NCBI RefSeq assembly: GCF_900168685.1
Contig: NZ_FVZN01000012.1
Coordinates: 124,001-188,000, forward strand
DNA: 64,000 nucleotides
Direction of reading: 5' to 3'
Origin: Solibacillus isronensis
GTDB lineage: Bacteria > Bacillota > Bacilli > Bacillales_A > Planococcaceae
In this document: in pieces, positions 31,655 to 39,612 of the stretch
How the letters are laid out: each line of letters begins with the position of its first letter
Position numbering within the stretch: position 1 is the first letter of the stretch
The notes under the pieces: generated by a model
Databases searched by the model: none
What the model was told of the DNA's origin: nothing
The model's input: only the letters and a program-made list of their open reading frames with translations
Made by a program: the position numbers and the translations under genes

Positions 31655-33073
31655 ATGAACTTTACAACATTATCAATTTCACAAACGGCTTTACATGCTT
31701 GCAAACCAGAGAACTTTTTAAATCAAGTGGAAACGTATGAGGGTAAAAACGGACATTTCTATGCACGTGTTACTTTCAAAGACATTGAAACTAAAGGCTA
31801 TATTTACGTAGCAGGCGGTACAAAAGCGATCGCTCACCACTGTAAAAATGCTGAAAAAGGGACTTCTTGTACGCATACAGTTGTTTTAACAGCTGTCGCA
31901 AAGCATTTCGGCCATGAAATTGAACATATGAGCCATAAAGCGAAGACACCTGAATTTGAAACGTTTGAAGCGAATTTTAACGCAGTTTCATGGACTGACA
32001 AGAGCGCGGAGTTAGGGATTTCAAAAAGTAAACCAGCACCCGCACCTGTACATACTTCTGTTCAAACCGCTTCAACTACGACGAAACGCGATGCAAATGT
32101 TGGTTGGAAAGAAATCCAAGAACACTTAGACGACCAACGTTTTTCTATCGCATTACAAAATAAGATATTCGATAAACGTGAGCTTGTACACGCGACAATT
32201 CCTATGCACGATTACTTAATGCCGCCAGTTAAACCCGACACGCCATACAACGGTGAAATGCTTGAAATTGCGATTACGCATATCCTTATGGGCGAGCATT
32301 TAATTTTAGTTGGTGATGCTGGAACCGGGAAAGACACGCTAATTAATACAGTTAGCTGGATTTTTGGTTATCCGGTAAATATCGTCGTTGGGAACAAAGA
32401 CGAATCGAAGGAAACATTAATTGCTGAACCTGCTTTCATTAATAATGAGAGTACATATAAGCTAACAAACCTTACGAGAGCTAGTTTCGAGGGGGGTTTA
32501 ATTAACTTTGCCGAAGTAAACTTCTTAAAAGGTGATGTGACTTCTGTATTCCACTCATTCTTTGATGATAACGGTGTAATCTCAACACCATTAGGCAGCT
32601 ACAAGCTACATCCACATACATTATTCTGTGCATCGATGAACGTTGGTGAGGGCTATGAAGGGGTTCAAAAGCTTAACAAAGCATTTAAGGACCGTTTTGC
32701 CGTTCTACGTTTAACGAAAACTGCATCATTTAAAGAGCTTATTACCCGTAAAACAGGTTTAGTTGACGTTGCTGCATTAGAGTTCTTAGAAGCCATTCAA
32801 GAAGGTTTAAAAGAGCTTCATATAGAAGGACTGGCAACTGATACAGATACGCTACGCGGTTACTTTAAAGCAGCGAAATACTTCCTTACTTTCGGATATA
32901 ACCAAACTTCACGCATTCGCGCGGTTGAAGCCTATATCCTTAACCGAGTTGAAGAAGTAGAAGAATATTGTGAGGCAAGAGCAGCGGTTCGTGAAGTATT
33001 TAATGATATAAAACTTCAAGACTTCCCTGTATCGCCGGACGAAATCTTATTTAATCCAGACTTAGCCAATTAG
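31655..33073 (+). CDS. MoxR-type AAA+ ATPase with N-terminal SWIM-like zinc region
   Basis: This 472-residue protein has a possible SWIM-like zinc region near residue 65 ('HHCKNAEKGTSCTHTVVL'). A MoxR/CbbQ/GvpN AAA+ domain follows: Walker A 'GDAGTGKDTLIN' near 219, 'GGLINFAEVNFLKGDV' as the Walker B region, and sensor 'TLFCASMN'. MoxR ATPases work with VWA-domain partners to remodel or load metal or protein clients. The partner lies 13 bp downstream. The SD 'CGGAGAG' is good. The N-terminal zinc region is unusual for MoxR proteins and suggests nucleic-acid or client binding. Confidence 0.83.
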   Translation: MNFTTLSISQTALHACKPENFLNQVETYEGKNGHFYARVTFKDIETKGYIYVAGGTKAIAHHCKNAEKGTSCTHTVVLTAVAKHFGHEIEHMSHKAKTPEFETFEANFNAVSWTDKSAELGISKSKPAPAPVHTSVQTASTTTKRDANVGWKEIQEHLDDQRFSIALQNKIFDKRELVHATIPMHDYLMPPVKPDTPYNGEMLEIAITHILMGEHLILVGDAGTGKDTLINTVSWIFGYPVNIVVGNKDESKETLIAEPAFINNESTYKLTNLTRASFEGGLINFAEVNFLKGDVTSVFHSFFDDNGVISTPLGSYKLHPHTLFCASMNVGEGYEGVQKLNKAFKDRFAVLRLTKTASFKELITRKTGLVDVAALEFLEAIQEGLKELHIEGLATDTDTLRGYFKAAKYFLTFGYNQTSRIRAVEAYILNRVEEVEEYCEARAAVREVFNDIKLQDFPVSPDEILFNPDLAN

Positions 33074-33086
33074 GAGATAAACGACA

Positions 33087-34946
33087 ATGACAATAACTAT
33101 ATCTGCAAACCGACAAAATCATATTAAACAAGTAAGGGGTCGCCAATTAGTGCGATCCCTTCGTCGTAAGTTCAAAACGAACGACTTTAAGTTTCAATGG
33201 GCGGCACCGGGCGTTGAAACGGCTTATTGGGATGGCACAACAATGTACGTTCGGTATGATGTTGAAAACTTTCACCCAACCCGTCAATACACTACCCCGG
33301 AACGCTTCATTATCCAAGCTGGACTCGCTTATCATGAAATGGGTCATAAACTGTATGATGATATGAATATCTATCGTCAAATGATTGAAGACCACAGTTC
33401 AAATGACGAGGACGACTGGAAAAACAATCGAAAATGGCCTCAAAACATCGTCAGTGACTTAAGTAATTTTTGCGCTGATGGTCGTTTAGAGCATTTTATA
33501 AAGCTCGACTATCCATTTACAGCTGATGCGATTGATTTCGTGAACTATGAATGGTGCTTTGTTGAAACCCCGGATGTTGGTAAAAGTAAAGTGGATGATT
33601 TCTTTGCTTGCTTATTACGTCGATTATTACAAATGGTCGATGATGCCGAATATATCGAAGAAGCCAAGCAGTTAGTCGATGATAACCAATCATTAATCGA
33701 TAATATTATTTGCCAACGCTCTACAAAAGATAACTTAACAGCGACTTATGAGCTTTTGAGCGCGGTATGGCCGACGATTTATGAATGGATCCAAGACGAG
33801 AAGAAAGATACACAATCGTACAGCATTAATGCTCGTACTAAGAATGAAAATTCGAATACCGAGACGGAACAAAATGAGATTGAGGCGAATTTAGATCGTG
33901 TTATGGCGCTTATGAATAGCGAAAGCGAAGATCAGGAAGAACAACCTGAAAATGAAGATAAGCCACAACCACCTGCTAAACCTAATTTCGAAGGTGTATT
34001 GGAAATTGCACAAAACGAAATGGCACATGTTGAAGAGCAAGTGGATGATCAACTTGACGCTGAAAACCAGAAGGACAACATTATGTCGGTTGCAACACAC
34101 CGTAGCCAATATAATGAGTCTGCAAAGGTTATTGAAAGCCAAGTTAAAAACCTTGATGCTGAAAAGTTCTTTTCGATGTATGAGGAAAATCGTCTGAAGG
34201 TGAAGGGGCTGAGTAAAGCTTTCCGCCTGCTCCTGCAGCCTGTTCAAGATGAAGAATATATTAGTACCAAAGGCAAACGCATTAAAACAAATCTAATTTG
34301 GCGTGCAACTCAATGTAACGATAATAAGATTTACCGTAAGAAAGTCGAGGGGAAACCTGCTGGCAACGTTTATATCGGTTGTATGAACGATATAAGCGGT
34401 TCTACGAGCTGTTCTATGGGTAACGACGGTAAACGCGTTATTGATCACATGAAAGAGGCGTTGACGGTTGTTTTAAGTGCTGCTGATGAAAATGCTAATA
34501 GTATCTCTACTGAAGCTTTTGCTTTCTATTCAGATTGGAACGATGATACAACAATCTGCCAATTGAAAGATTCCGACAAAATTACACTACGTACAAAAGG
34601 TGCGATTGGTGGAGTGGAGCCGGGCTATGCTAACAGGGATGTTGTAGCTTTACAATACTTACTGGATAAAGCAGATAAACAAGATAAAGCGATTAAGCTT
34701 GCTGTTATGATTAGTGATGGTTCACCTTGCTTTGTTGGGGATGAGGGCATTGATCTAATGAAAGAAATGATAGCAAATGCTAAAAAGCGTGGAATCGATG
34801 TCGTTTGCTTATTCGTAGGTCATGATGAATACGGATATGATATTTCTAAACAGATTTATGGAAACAATGTAGTCCATTCCGAGCGCCAGCTTGTGAAAGA
34901 CTTTAAAAACATTGTACTTCGTATCATTAAATTGCGACGAGGTTAG
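33087..34946 (+). CDS. CobT-like VWA-domain partner of the MoxR ATPase
   Basis: This 619-residue protein has a C-terminal VWA domain with MIDAS 'CMNDISGSTSCS' near residue 432 and 'LAVMISDGSPCFVG' as a later element. N-terminal 'AYHEMGHKLYDD' near residue 83 resembles an HExxH zinc site, as in large CobT/VWA proteins with a metallopeptidase-like part. A central acidic, Glu/Gln/Asn-rich linker (about 260-310) separates them. The pair MoxR-VWA is a known chaperone-like module; the plasmid version beside NYN and annealing genes is unusual. There is no signal peptide, so it acts in the cytoplasm. Confidence 0.82.
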   Translation: MTITISANRQNHIKQVRGRQLVRSLRRKFKTNDFKFQWAAPGVETAYWDGTTMYVRYDVENFHPTRQYTTPERFIIQAGLAYHEMGHKLYDDMNIYRQMIEDHSSNDEDDWKNNRKWPQNIVSDLSNFCADGRLEHFIKLDYPFTADAIDFVNYEWCFVETPDVGKSKVDDFFACLLRRLLQMVDDAEYIEEAKQLVDDNQSLIDNIICQRSTKDNLTATYELLSAVWPTIYEWIQDEKKDTQSYSINARTKNENSNTETEQNEIEANLDRVMALMNSESEDQEEQPENEDKPQPPAKPNFEGVLEIAQNEMAHVEEQVDDQLDAENQKDNIMSVATHRSQYNESAKVIESQVKNLDAEKFFSMYEENRLKVKGLSKAFRLLLQPVQDEEYISTKGKRIKTNLIWRATQCNDNKIYRKKVEGKPAGNVYIGCMNDISGSTSCSMGNDGKRVIDHMKEALTVVLSAADENANSISTEAFAFYSDWNDDTTICQLKDSDKITLRTKGAIGGVEPGYANRDVVALQYLLDKADKQDKAIKLAVMISDGSPCFVGDEGIDLMKEMIANAKKRGIDVVCLFVGHDEYGYDISKQIYGNNVVHSERQLVKDFKNIVLRIIKLRRG

Positions 34947-34952
34947 TACTAA

Positions 34953-34982
34953 GCGGTGGTGCATTTTGCGCCATCGTTTTTT
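34953..34982 (+). terminator. Intrinsic terminator after the VWA gene
   Basis: CGGTGGTGC pairs with GCGCCATCG (G-U pairs allowed), followed by six Ts. Confidence 0.75.
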
Positions 34983-35082
34983 GTGTTGATAAGGCATTAA
35001 CCGTTGATATTACTGCATTTTCGCGCGGTTAATAATAATGCATTAATTAACGATAATAGTAGAAAAAACTATTTGTGTTTAC

Positions 35083-35118
35083 AGTGTGTGTATAATTTGA
35101 ATAGATTATACACACACT
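35083..35118. repeat. Perfect 14-bp inverted repeat, possible operator
   Basis: AGTGTGTGTATAAT (35083-35096) and its exact complement (35105-35118) flank an 8-bp spacer. The GTGTGTA element resembles those in the parC-like zone (19420-19660). An ATTAACGATAAT motif of the 11.4-kb array lies 35 bp upstream. It sits about 60 bp before the L2 promoter. Confidence 0.6.
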
Positions 35119-35179
35119 ATCACCACTATGTTTTTGTTATTTCAGTACATTTTAGTTCGTGTCTTAACTGTAAAATTTA

Positions 35180-35208
35180 TTGTCTATATGTGTAAAAAAT
35201 GGTATATT
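35180..35208 (+). promoter_or_regulatory. Sigma-A promoter for leader L2
   Basis: TTGTCT (35180-35185), 17-bp spacer, TATATT (35203-35208). Confidence 0.65.
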
Positions 35209-35248
35209 GATATTATATCTATTTGAACTTTTTTTATTTGCATTTTTT

Positions 35249-35348
35249 CATTCCCCAGGAATGATTATTCTTTAGCACAAATGATTTTTGTGTACATCAA
35301 AAACCTTTAAAGGGATTTGTATGTCCAAAAATCATTTGTGCTTTTTTG
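35249..35348 (+). ncRNA. Bipartite attenuator leader, copy L2
   Basis: Hairpin 1 is CATTCCCCAGGAATG (35249-35263). Hairpin 2 (35274-35342) has AGCACAAATGATTTTTG paired with CAAAAATCATTTGTGCT, an upper ACAT/ATGT stem and a small internal TTTAAAG segment, then six Ts. It has the same two-part plan as L1, L3, L4 and L5, with different stem sequence. Confidence 0.75.
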
Positions 35349-35464
35349 CGTTCAAATTTTTATACGACATAGATAAAGGCACTCTGCATTGGAACGCTAT
35401 TTAAGAGATTTCTTAAATAAGTCGGATCGAAGTTATCCGGACTAGAGTGAACGGTGAATTAATT

Positions 35465-36274
35465 ATGAATAAAAATACGACAAGAGATACTGTAAAAGCA
35501 TTAATTGTTACTGCACTATTTTTAGCAGTAATCGGAGGGGCAGCATTCTTCTCATACAATGTTGATGCATTAACAGCACTTAAAGAATGGACGGAGAATA
35601 CTTTTAATGGTTTACAAGGACCGTTCATCGTCTTAACACTGGTTTTATTAAGTGGTTCAATTGGTATGAATGTTTTAGGTTATTACTTAATGGCATTATC
35701 TGACCAAGACTACAGATTAATGAATGCTCAAAATAACGATGAATCGAGAGATACTTCAAATGACGGCATTATTCGTCGCTTGTTAGCAGGACCATGCTTC
35801 TGTCGTGAGGTTTATAACGGCCTTAGCGTTACAGGTATTATTGTGTTACAAATTGCTGAAGTATTCACTCAATGTGTAATTTCGATTTTCGTTGTGAACT
35901 TCGTTATGTTGTTTACGAATAACCTGTGGATTGTATTAGGAGTATTCCTTTTTGTAATACTAATTACGTACAGACCTGTTATGTACTTTGTGGAATGGAT
36001 CTTTACGAATGGTAAGTTACCATTTTTCAAAAGAACTAAAAATTTCGATTTTAAACGTGAAGGTGACGAAGAGAAGATTAAATCATGGAATATCGTAGTA
36101 GGGGCAATATTTACTGTCTATACTGTGGTTATTACTATGTTAGGAATTATCGACCAAAGTATTTTAACTGTATTGAATGAAGACAACAATTTACTATCAA
36201 CTTTAATGATTGGTAGTGTAGGCGTTATTACGTCTGCCTTACGTGCCGCAAAAGGCTCTTTACGAGTTCTTTAA
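35465..36274 (+). CDS. Multi-pass membrane protein of unknown function
   Basis: This 269-residue protein starts at ATG 35465 (MNKNTTRD) with GGTGA upstream; a GTG at 35447 would add six residues. It has about six hydrophobic helices (near 13-33, 47-67, 111-131, 134-155, 200-220, 235-250) and a cytoplasmic loop with 'RRLLAGPCFCREVYNG'. It is alone behind leader L2 and followed by a terminator. I do not recognise the family. A conjugation or surface-exclusion role would suit its location but is unproven. Confidence 0.75.
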   Translation: MNKNTTRDTVKALIVTALFLAVIGGAAFFSYNVDALTALKEWTENTFNGLQGPFIVLTLVLLSGSIGMNVLGYYLMALSDQDYRLMNAQNNDESRDTSNDGIIRRLLAGPCFCREVYNGLSVTGIIVLQIAEVFTQCVISIFVVNFVMLFTNNLWIVLGVFLFVILITYRPVMYFVEWIFTNGKLPFFKRTKNFDFKREGDEEKIKSWNIVVGAIFTVYTVVITMLGIIDQSILTVLNEDNNLLSTLMIGSVGVITSALRAAKGSLRVL

Positions 36275-36281
36275 GGCAAAG

Positions 36282-36326
36282 AAAAGCAAGTCCAGGGGGT
36301 ACTTTAACCTAGACTTGCTTTTCGCT
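36282..36326 (+). terminator. Intrinsic terminator of the membrane-protein gene
   Basis: AAAAGCAAGTC (36282-36292) pairs with GACTTGCTTTT (36312-36322) across a 19-nt loop, followed by CGCTTTT. Confidence 0.7.
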
Positions 36327-36405
36327 TTTAATGCGCTATTTAGGGCTTTTAGAGCGTTAATCCTGTTGACATTTCCAATCTTTAACGGTTTAATAGAAAT
36401 AGAAA

Positions 36406-36439
36406 TAAAAAACGACCTGAGTTGGTAGCTCAGATCGTT
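36406..36439 (-). terminator. Minus-strand terminator in the Rep upstream region
   Basis: AACGATCTGAG..CTCAGGTCGTT on the minus strand, followed by a T-run (complement of 36406-36410 and beyond). No minus-strand gene lies nearby, so it may end an RNA made from the Rep leader region or block traffic from it. Confidence 0.55.
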
Positions 36440-36617
36440 GACAGCGACTCCCCGACTAAAGTGATTCGCTATTAAATATTATTTACAAATCAAAGTATAC
36501 AATACGTATCTATTGATTTGCAACACAAATGTTTTATTTTAATAATGTTTTTTAGCAGATTTAAACCTTAGCGGTGGTGTACGGAAGATAAAAAATCGTA
36601 TGCTGCTTAATATATGC

Positions 36618-36731
36618 TTGACGAATAATAGAATTTATTCAATAATTGTAATCAATATTGAATATTAGCAATCTTATTTTCTATTTGATCGGAAGCACCG
36701 GCATACGAAATTCAGTTTCGTATGCCTTTTT
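36618..36731 (+). promoter_or_regulatory. Possible promoter and GGAAGCACCG leader terminator upstream of Rep
   Basis: TTGACG (36618-36623), 17-bp spacer and AATAAT (36641-36646) form a modest promoter. The box CGGAAGCACCG (36690-36700) precedes the hairpin GGCATACGAAA/TTTCGTATGCC (36700-36725) and six Ts. It is the third GGRAGCACCG leader after 23551 and 27298. Confidence 0.65.
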
Positions 36732-36790
36732 TGTTGCCAAAATTAAGGCGTCGCTGTTATAAATCGCTATTTTGCTAGAAAAAAGCATGA

Positions 36791-36911
36791 AAAAAAGACG
36801 ATGGTTCGCAGCCGTCGCCTTAGTAGCACTAATGCAATTCGCAGTTGCATTAGTAAGACAGAAATAATCGTGTTTTAGAGCTTAGTTTTAGAATGATTCG
36901 CAGTCATTCTG
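36791..36911 (-). ncRNA. Candidate antisense RNA: three hairpins with one shared loop
   Basis: Three stems with different sequences all carry the 7-nt loop TTCGCAG (plus strand): CGATGG/CCGTCG (36800-36818), ACTAATGCAA/TTGCATTAGT (36829-36855) and AGAATGA/TCATTCT (36891-36911). On the minus strand the last-made hairpin is followed directly by TC and seven Ts (36797-36791), an intrinsic terminator. A short minus-strand RNA ending there would be antisense to the Rep leader. Its promoter is not identified. Confidence 0.55.
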
Positions 36912-37113
36912 GTAAGTCGTTAAGACCTACACATAGAATAAAAAACTAAAATTTATCCTTTCGAAAAAAAACATTTTCGTAAGGCGTCTTTAATATTGTC
37001 TTTTTTATATAATTACTATAATTTTAGCTTTTTTATTCGCAAATTTCAAGGCTTTTACACTAATTTTCTGTCTTTCTGTAATTTTTACCAAACAAACAGA
37101 AAGAGGGCTCTTT

Positions 37114-37221
37114 ATGACAAAATTTAGTTTTTTTGCAGAATTATTTATAATTTTCAAAAATCTATTTTTCACTACCCTTTGTTTTCTAGAAGGGGAGCGA
37201 AATTATGTTTCCACTTTATAA
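37114..37221 (+). CDS. Leader peptide overlapping the Rep start
   Basis: A 35-residue frame (MTKFSFFAELFIIF...) starts at ATG 37114 behind AGAGGG and ends at a TAA 16 bp inside the Rep gene, in another frame. The Rep SD (AAGGGGAG) and start lie within it. This arrangement resembles translational coupling of a leader peptide to a rep gene, as in IncFII tap-repA. The peptide is Phe-rich and hydrophobic. Coding is inferred from SD and overlap only. Confidence 0.5.
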   Translation: MTKFSFFAELFIIFKNLFFTTLCFLEGERNYVSTL

Positions 37222-38689
37222 CCAAATTGACCCACTAAAATACATTAAAATTTTACATCGTGATACAGACGGTTACGTAACATTTTTGCGTAAATATCAA
37301 CATAGTGATTCTGTTCATCAGCAGCATGTTTATTTAGATGACATTACACCTGAAATGATTCGCTCATATGTATGCTATGACTCGTATATTTCACTTAATA
37401 GTTTTTACCGTCCTTTACGTCGTAACAATCAGCTACGCACAATACATAACTTTTACATCGATATTGATTGTCACAACTTAGGATTAAAGCCTGAACAAGT
37501 GTTGGAGGTCCTTAAAGCCGATTACTTTCACTCGAAGCTACCAGAACCGAATGTAATTTTATATTCAGGACGTGGTTTCGCTTTAGAATGGCATTGTGAA
37601 CCTTTAAGTGGACTAGCTATCGACCGTTGGCGTAAAGTTCAGCGTAAAATCTTTGAGTTACTTAAAGATTTTGGCGCCGATCCATCGTCTACATCCGATG
37701 CAGCACGTGTATTCCGATTACCTTCTTCAATTAATTCTAAGTCGAACGAAATTGTCCGTTATGACTATTTACATGACCGACTAATGGATTTAAAAACATT
37801 TACTACATACTTTTCAAACAACACAGATAAAAAAGCAGTTGAGCACGTAAACTATGCAATTCAATCAAACGCAGATAGCGATTCATTAGACCGCCCAAAG
37901 AAAAAATTACCTAAGTGGTTTACAGTAAAGTCATTATTAGCAGGGCGTTTAAATGACCTTGAAACTCTTATCAAATTACGTAATGGGAACATGAAAGGCC
38001 ATCGTGAGCGTTTGCTATTTGTTGCGCGCCATTACACATATTTGCTAACTGGAAGTAAGGAGCAGGCTGTTCAGAAAATTGAGGAACTGAATGGTTTATT
38101 TGTTAAGCCTTTAAAATCGGGTGAGGTTTACAATCGTACAATAAGTGCGATCCGCTATGCCGATACAAACGACCACTTACGCTTATACAATGAAACTCTG
38201 ATTGAATGGTTTGAAATTACAGAGGCAGAAATGCAACACCTGTCAGTCCTCATATCCAAAGAGGAAAAACAACGTCGTAATCGTAAAGCCAAAGAAAAAG
38301 CTCGTCGTTTGGCAGGGGGTAAATCAAGAGAAGAATATAATCGACGCCGTTCAACTAAGCTTTTACGTTTATTAACGAAATTGAAGCTAATCCGCGCTAC
38401 GTATCCTAAAAGCACAAATACGGCAGTCAGCGAGCTTTTGAAGGTATCTAAAAGTTATGTAACAAAGCTTATGAAGATGCTTAAAGAAGGGGTTCTCGAT
38501 AAACTGCTCCAAACTTTAAAGAGTAAACCGAAACCAGCTGTTGAATCAGCTATTACAACAACTAATGAAATGACAACAAATGTAGTATCTAAAACTAAAA
38601 AACCTAAGTCGAGTGCAATAATGCCCTTTGTTTCAAAAGAAGTATTGCTCGAATATCAGTTGAGTGCCGCGCCCCGGCTCCATAATTGA
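37205..38689 (+). CDS. AEP-type primase/replication initiation protein
   Basis: This 494-residue protein has the archaeo-eukaryotic primase signature: 'NFYIDIDCHNLG' near residue 84 (DxD metal ligands), 'ILYSGRGFALEWH' near 120 (the G-R-G..H motif) and 'DAARVFRLPSSIN' near 168. A basic region follows, then an HTH near residues 390-430 ('NTAVSELLKVSKSYVTKLMK'). No helicase domain is fused. Such plasmid primases act as Rep or initiator proteins in Firmicutes. The SD AAGGGGAG lies inside an overlapping leader peptide. The upstream hairpins and downstream repeats support a replication locus. This is my best candidate for the plasmid Rep. Confidence 0.78.
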   Translation: MFPLYNQIDPLKYIKILHRDTDGYVTFLRKYQHSDSVHQQHVYLDDITPEMIRSYVCYDSYISLNSFYRPLRRNNQLRTIHNFYIDIDCHNLGLKPEQVLEVLKADYFHSKLPEPNVILYSGRGFALEWHCEPLSGLAIDRWRKVQRKIFELLKDFGADPSSTSDAARVFRLPSSINSKSNEIVRYDYLHDRLMDLKTFTTYFSNNTDKKAVEHVNYAIQSNADSDSLDRPKKKLPKWFTVKSLLAGRLNDLETLIKLRNGNMKGHRERLLFVARHYTYLLTGSKEQAVQKIEELNGLFVKPLKSGEVYNRTISAIRYADTNDHLRLYNETLIEWFEITEAEMQHLSVLISKEEKQRRNRKAKEKARRLAGGKSREEYNRRRSTKLLRLLTKLKLIRATYPKSTNTAVSELLKVSKSYVTKLMKMLKEGVLDKLLQTLKSKPKPAVESAITTTNEMTTNVVSKTKKPKSSAIMPFVSKEVLLEYQLSAAPRLHN

Positions 38690-38774
38690 CTGCGTTAATA
38701 CAAACCAATTGTTGATGCCGTAAAGCTATGAAAATCGTTATTTACTCGTACTAGCTTATTTTGTTCACTGGTAG

Positions 38775-38955
38775 TTCAGCTTATTCTTAATAGAGTTTCA
38801 TAGTATTACTGCCATGTGTATATTAAATAGATTTATAGCAATTTATTAACCCTAATTAATCTATCCATTTCGCTATATAAATAAACATTTATATGCCAGG
38901 GTAGATTAATAGCATACAAATGTTTACTCGTTATTCAGCTTATTCTTAATAGAGT
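38775..38955 (+). repeat. Two exact 22-bp direct repeats after the Rep gene
   Basis: The 22-mer beginning TTCAGCTTATTCTTAATAGA is at 38775-38796 and 38934-38955, 159 bp apart. Further similarity (CATAG) extends downstream. Between and after lie AT-rich runs, with repeated TAGCTTTATAT near 38990-39050. The position is suitable for an origin or incompatibility iterons. Confidence 0.6.
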
Positions 38956-39403
38956 ATCCATAGAATTTCCCCAGTAATAGAGTATAGCTTTATATATTTA
39001 TAGCTTTATATATTACTAGGATCTAATTTGCTAATTGAATAGATTGATAGCTTTATATGGGGACCATTTGTACATAATCATTTAAAAAGCTATTCAATCA
39101 ATGTTTATAAATATAAAGACTTTTAAACAATTATTAAGCCGTATTATTTTATTGGGCGCGGTGTTTGTAGCTGGAAGGGGCTTTTTCATGGAGAAATTAC
39201 AAAAGGTTCCGGAACAAAGACTACAGCCTATTTAAGCATTTTTAAAAACATAACATTTATCTGCCAGTGTTGAACTGGTTCGCAGCTGTAACTATGGATA
39301 AATCAAGGACAAGAAATTGCCTGAGCAATGGCAGTCTTTCGCATGGTTCCAGATAATTTGAAAAGTTAATACCAAAAGAATTGAGCGTTTAAAAAAGTTG
39401 TTA
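38956..39403. other. AT-rich non-coding region 3' of Rep
   Basis: No gene is supported. It contains three TAGCTTTATAT copies (near 38986, 39000 and 39049), and one isolated TTCGCAG at 39279-39285 without a clean stem, the same 7-mer as the Rep leader loops. It is a candidate for part of the replication origin. Confidence 0.4.
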
Positions 39404-39432
39404 ATGACAAATTTAATTTTATTAGCTATACT
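39404..39432 (+). promoter_or_regulatory. Sigma-A promoter for leader L3
   Basis: ATGACA (39404-39409), 17-bp spacer, TATACT (39427-39432), preceded by TAGC as in the other leader promoters. Confidence 0.65.
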
Positions 39433-39473
39433 AATTCTATTAACTTTTATGACTTTTTTATTTTTTAACATAC

Positions 39474-39572
39474 CTTTATTCCACAGGAATAGAGTTCTTT
39501 TATTGAAAACGCTCAATTGAGTGATTGTTATGACTTTATTTGTCATGCCTTCATTTAATCGAGCGTTTTTTT
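39474..39572 (+). ncRNA. Bipartite attenuator leader, copy L3
   Basis: Hairpin 1 pairs CTTTATTCC with GGAATAGAG around ACA (39474-39494). Hairpin 2 (39508-39567) has AACGCTCAATT with AATCGAGCGTT and an apical ATGAC/GTCAT stem, followed by seven Ts. The SD-bearing start of the primase gene is about 40 nt downstream. Confidence 0.75.
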
Positions 39573-39612
39573 GCGTCTTAAAGGTTAAATTTTTTTAAGG
39601 GGGCTATTTATA

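Noticed and set aside
33891-34247. Minus-strand open frame inside the VWA gene
   Set aside because: Shadow of an acidic low-complexity linker; no SD and no plausible protein.
36411-36440. tRNA-like stretch (GTTGGTAGCTCAG)
   Set aside because: It resembles a D-arm but no acceptor, anticodon or T-arm can be folded around it; it is explained as a terminator stem.
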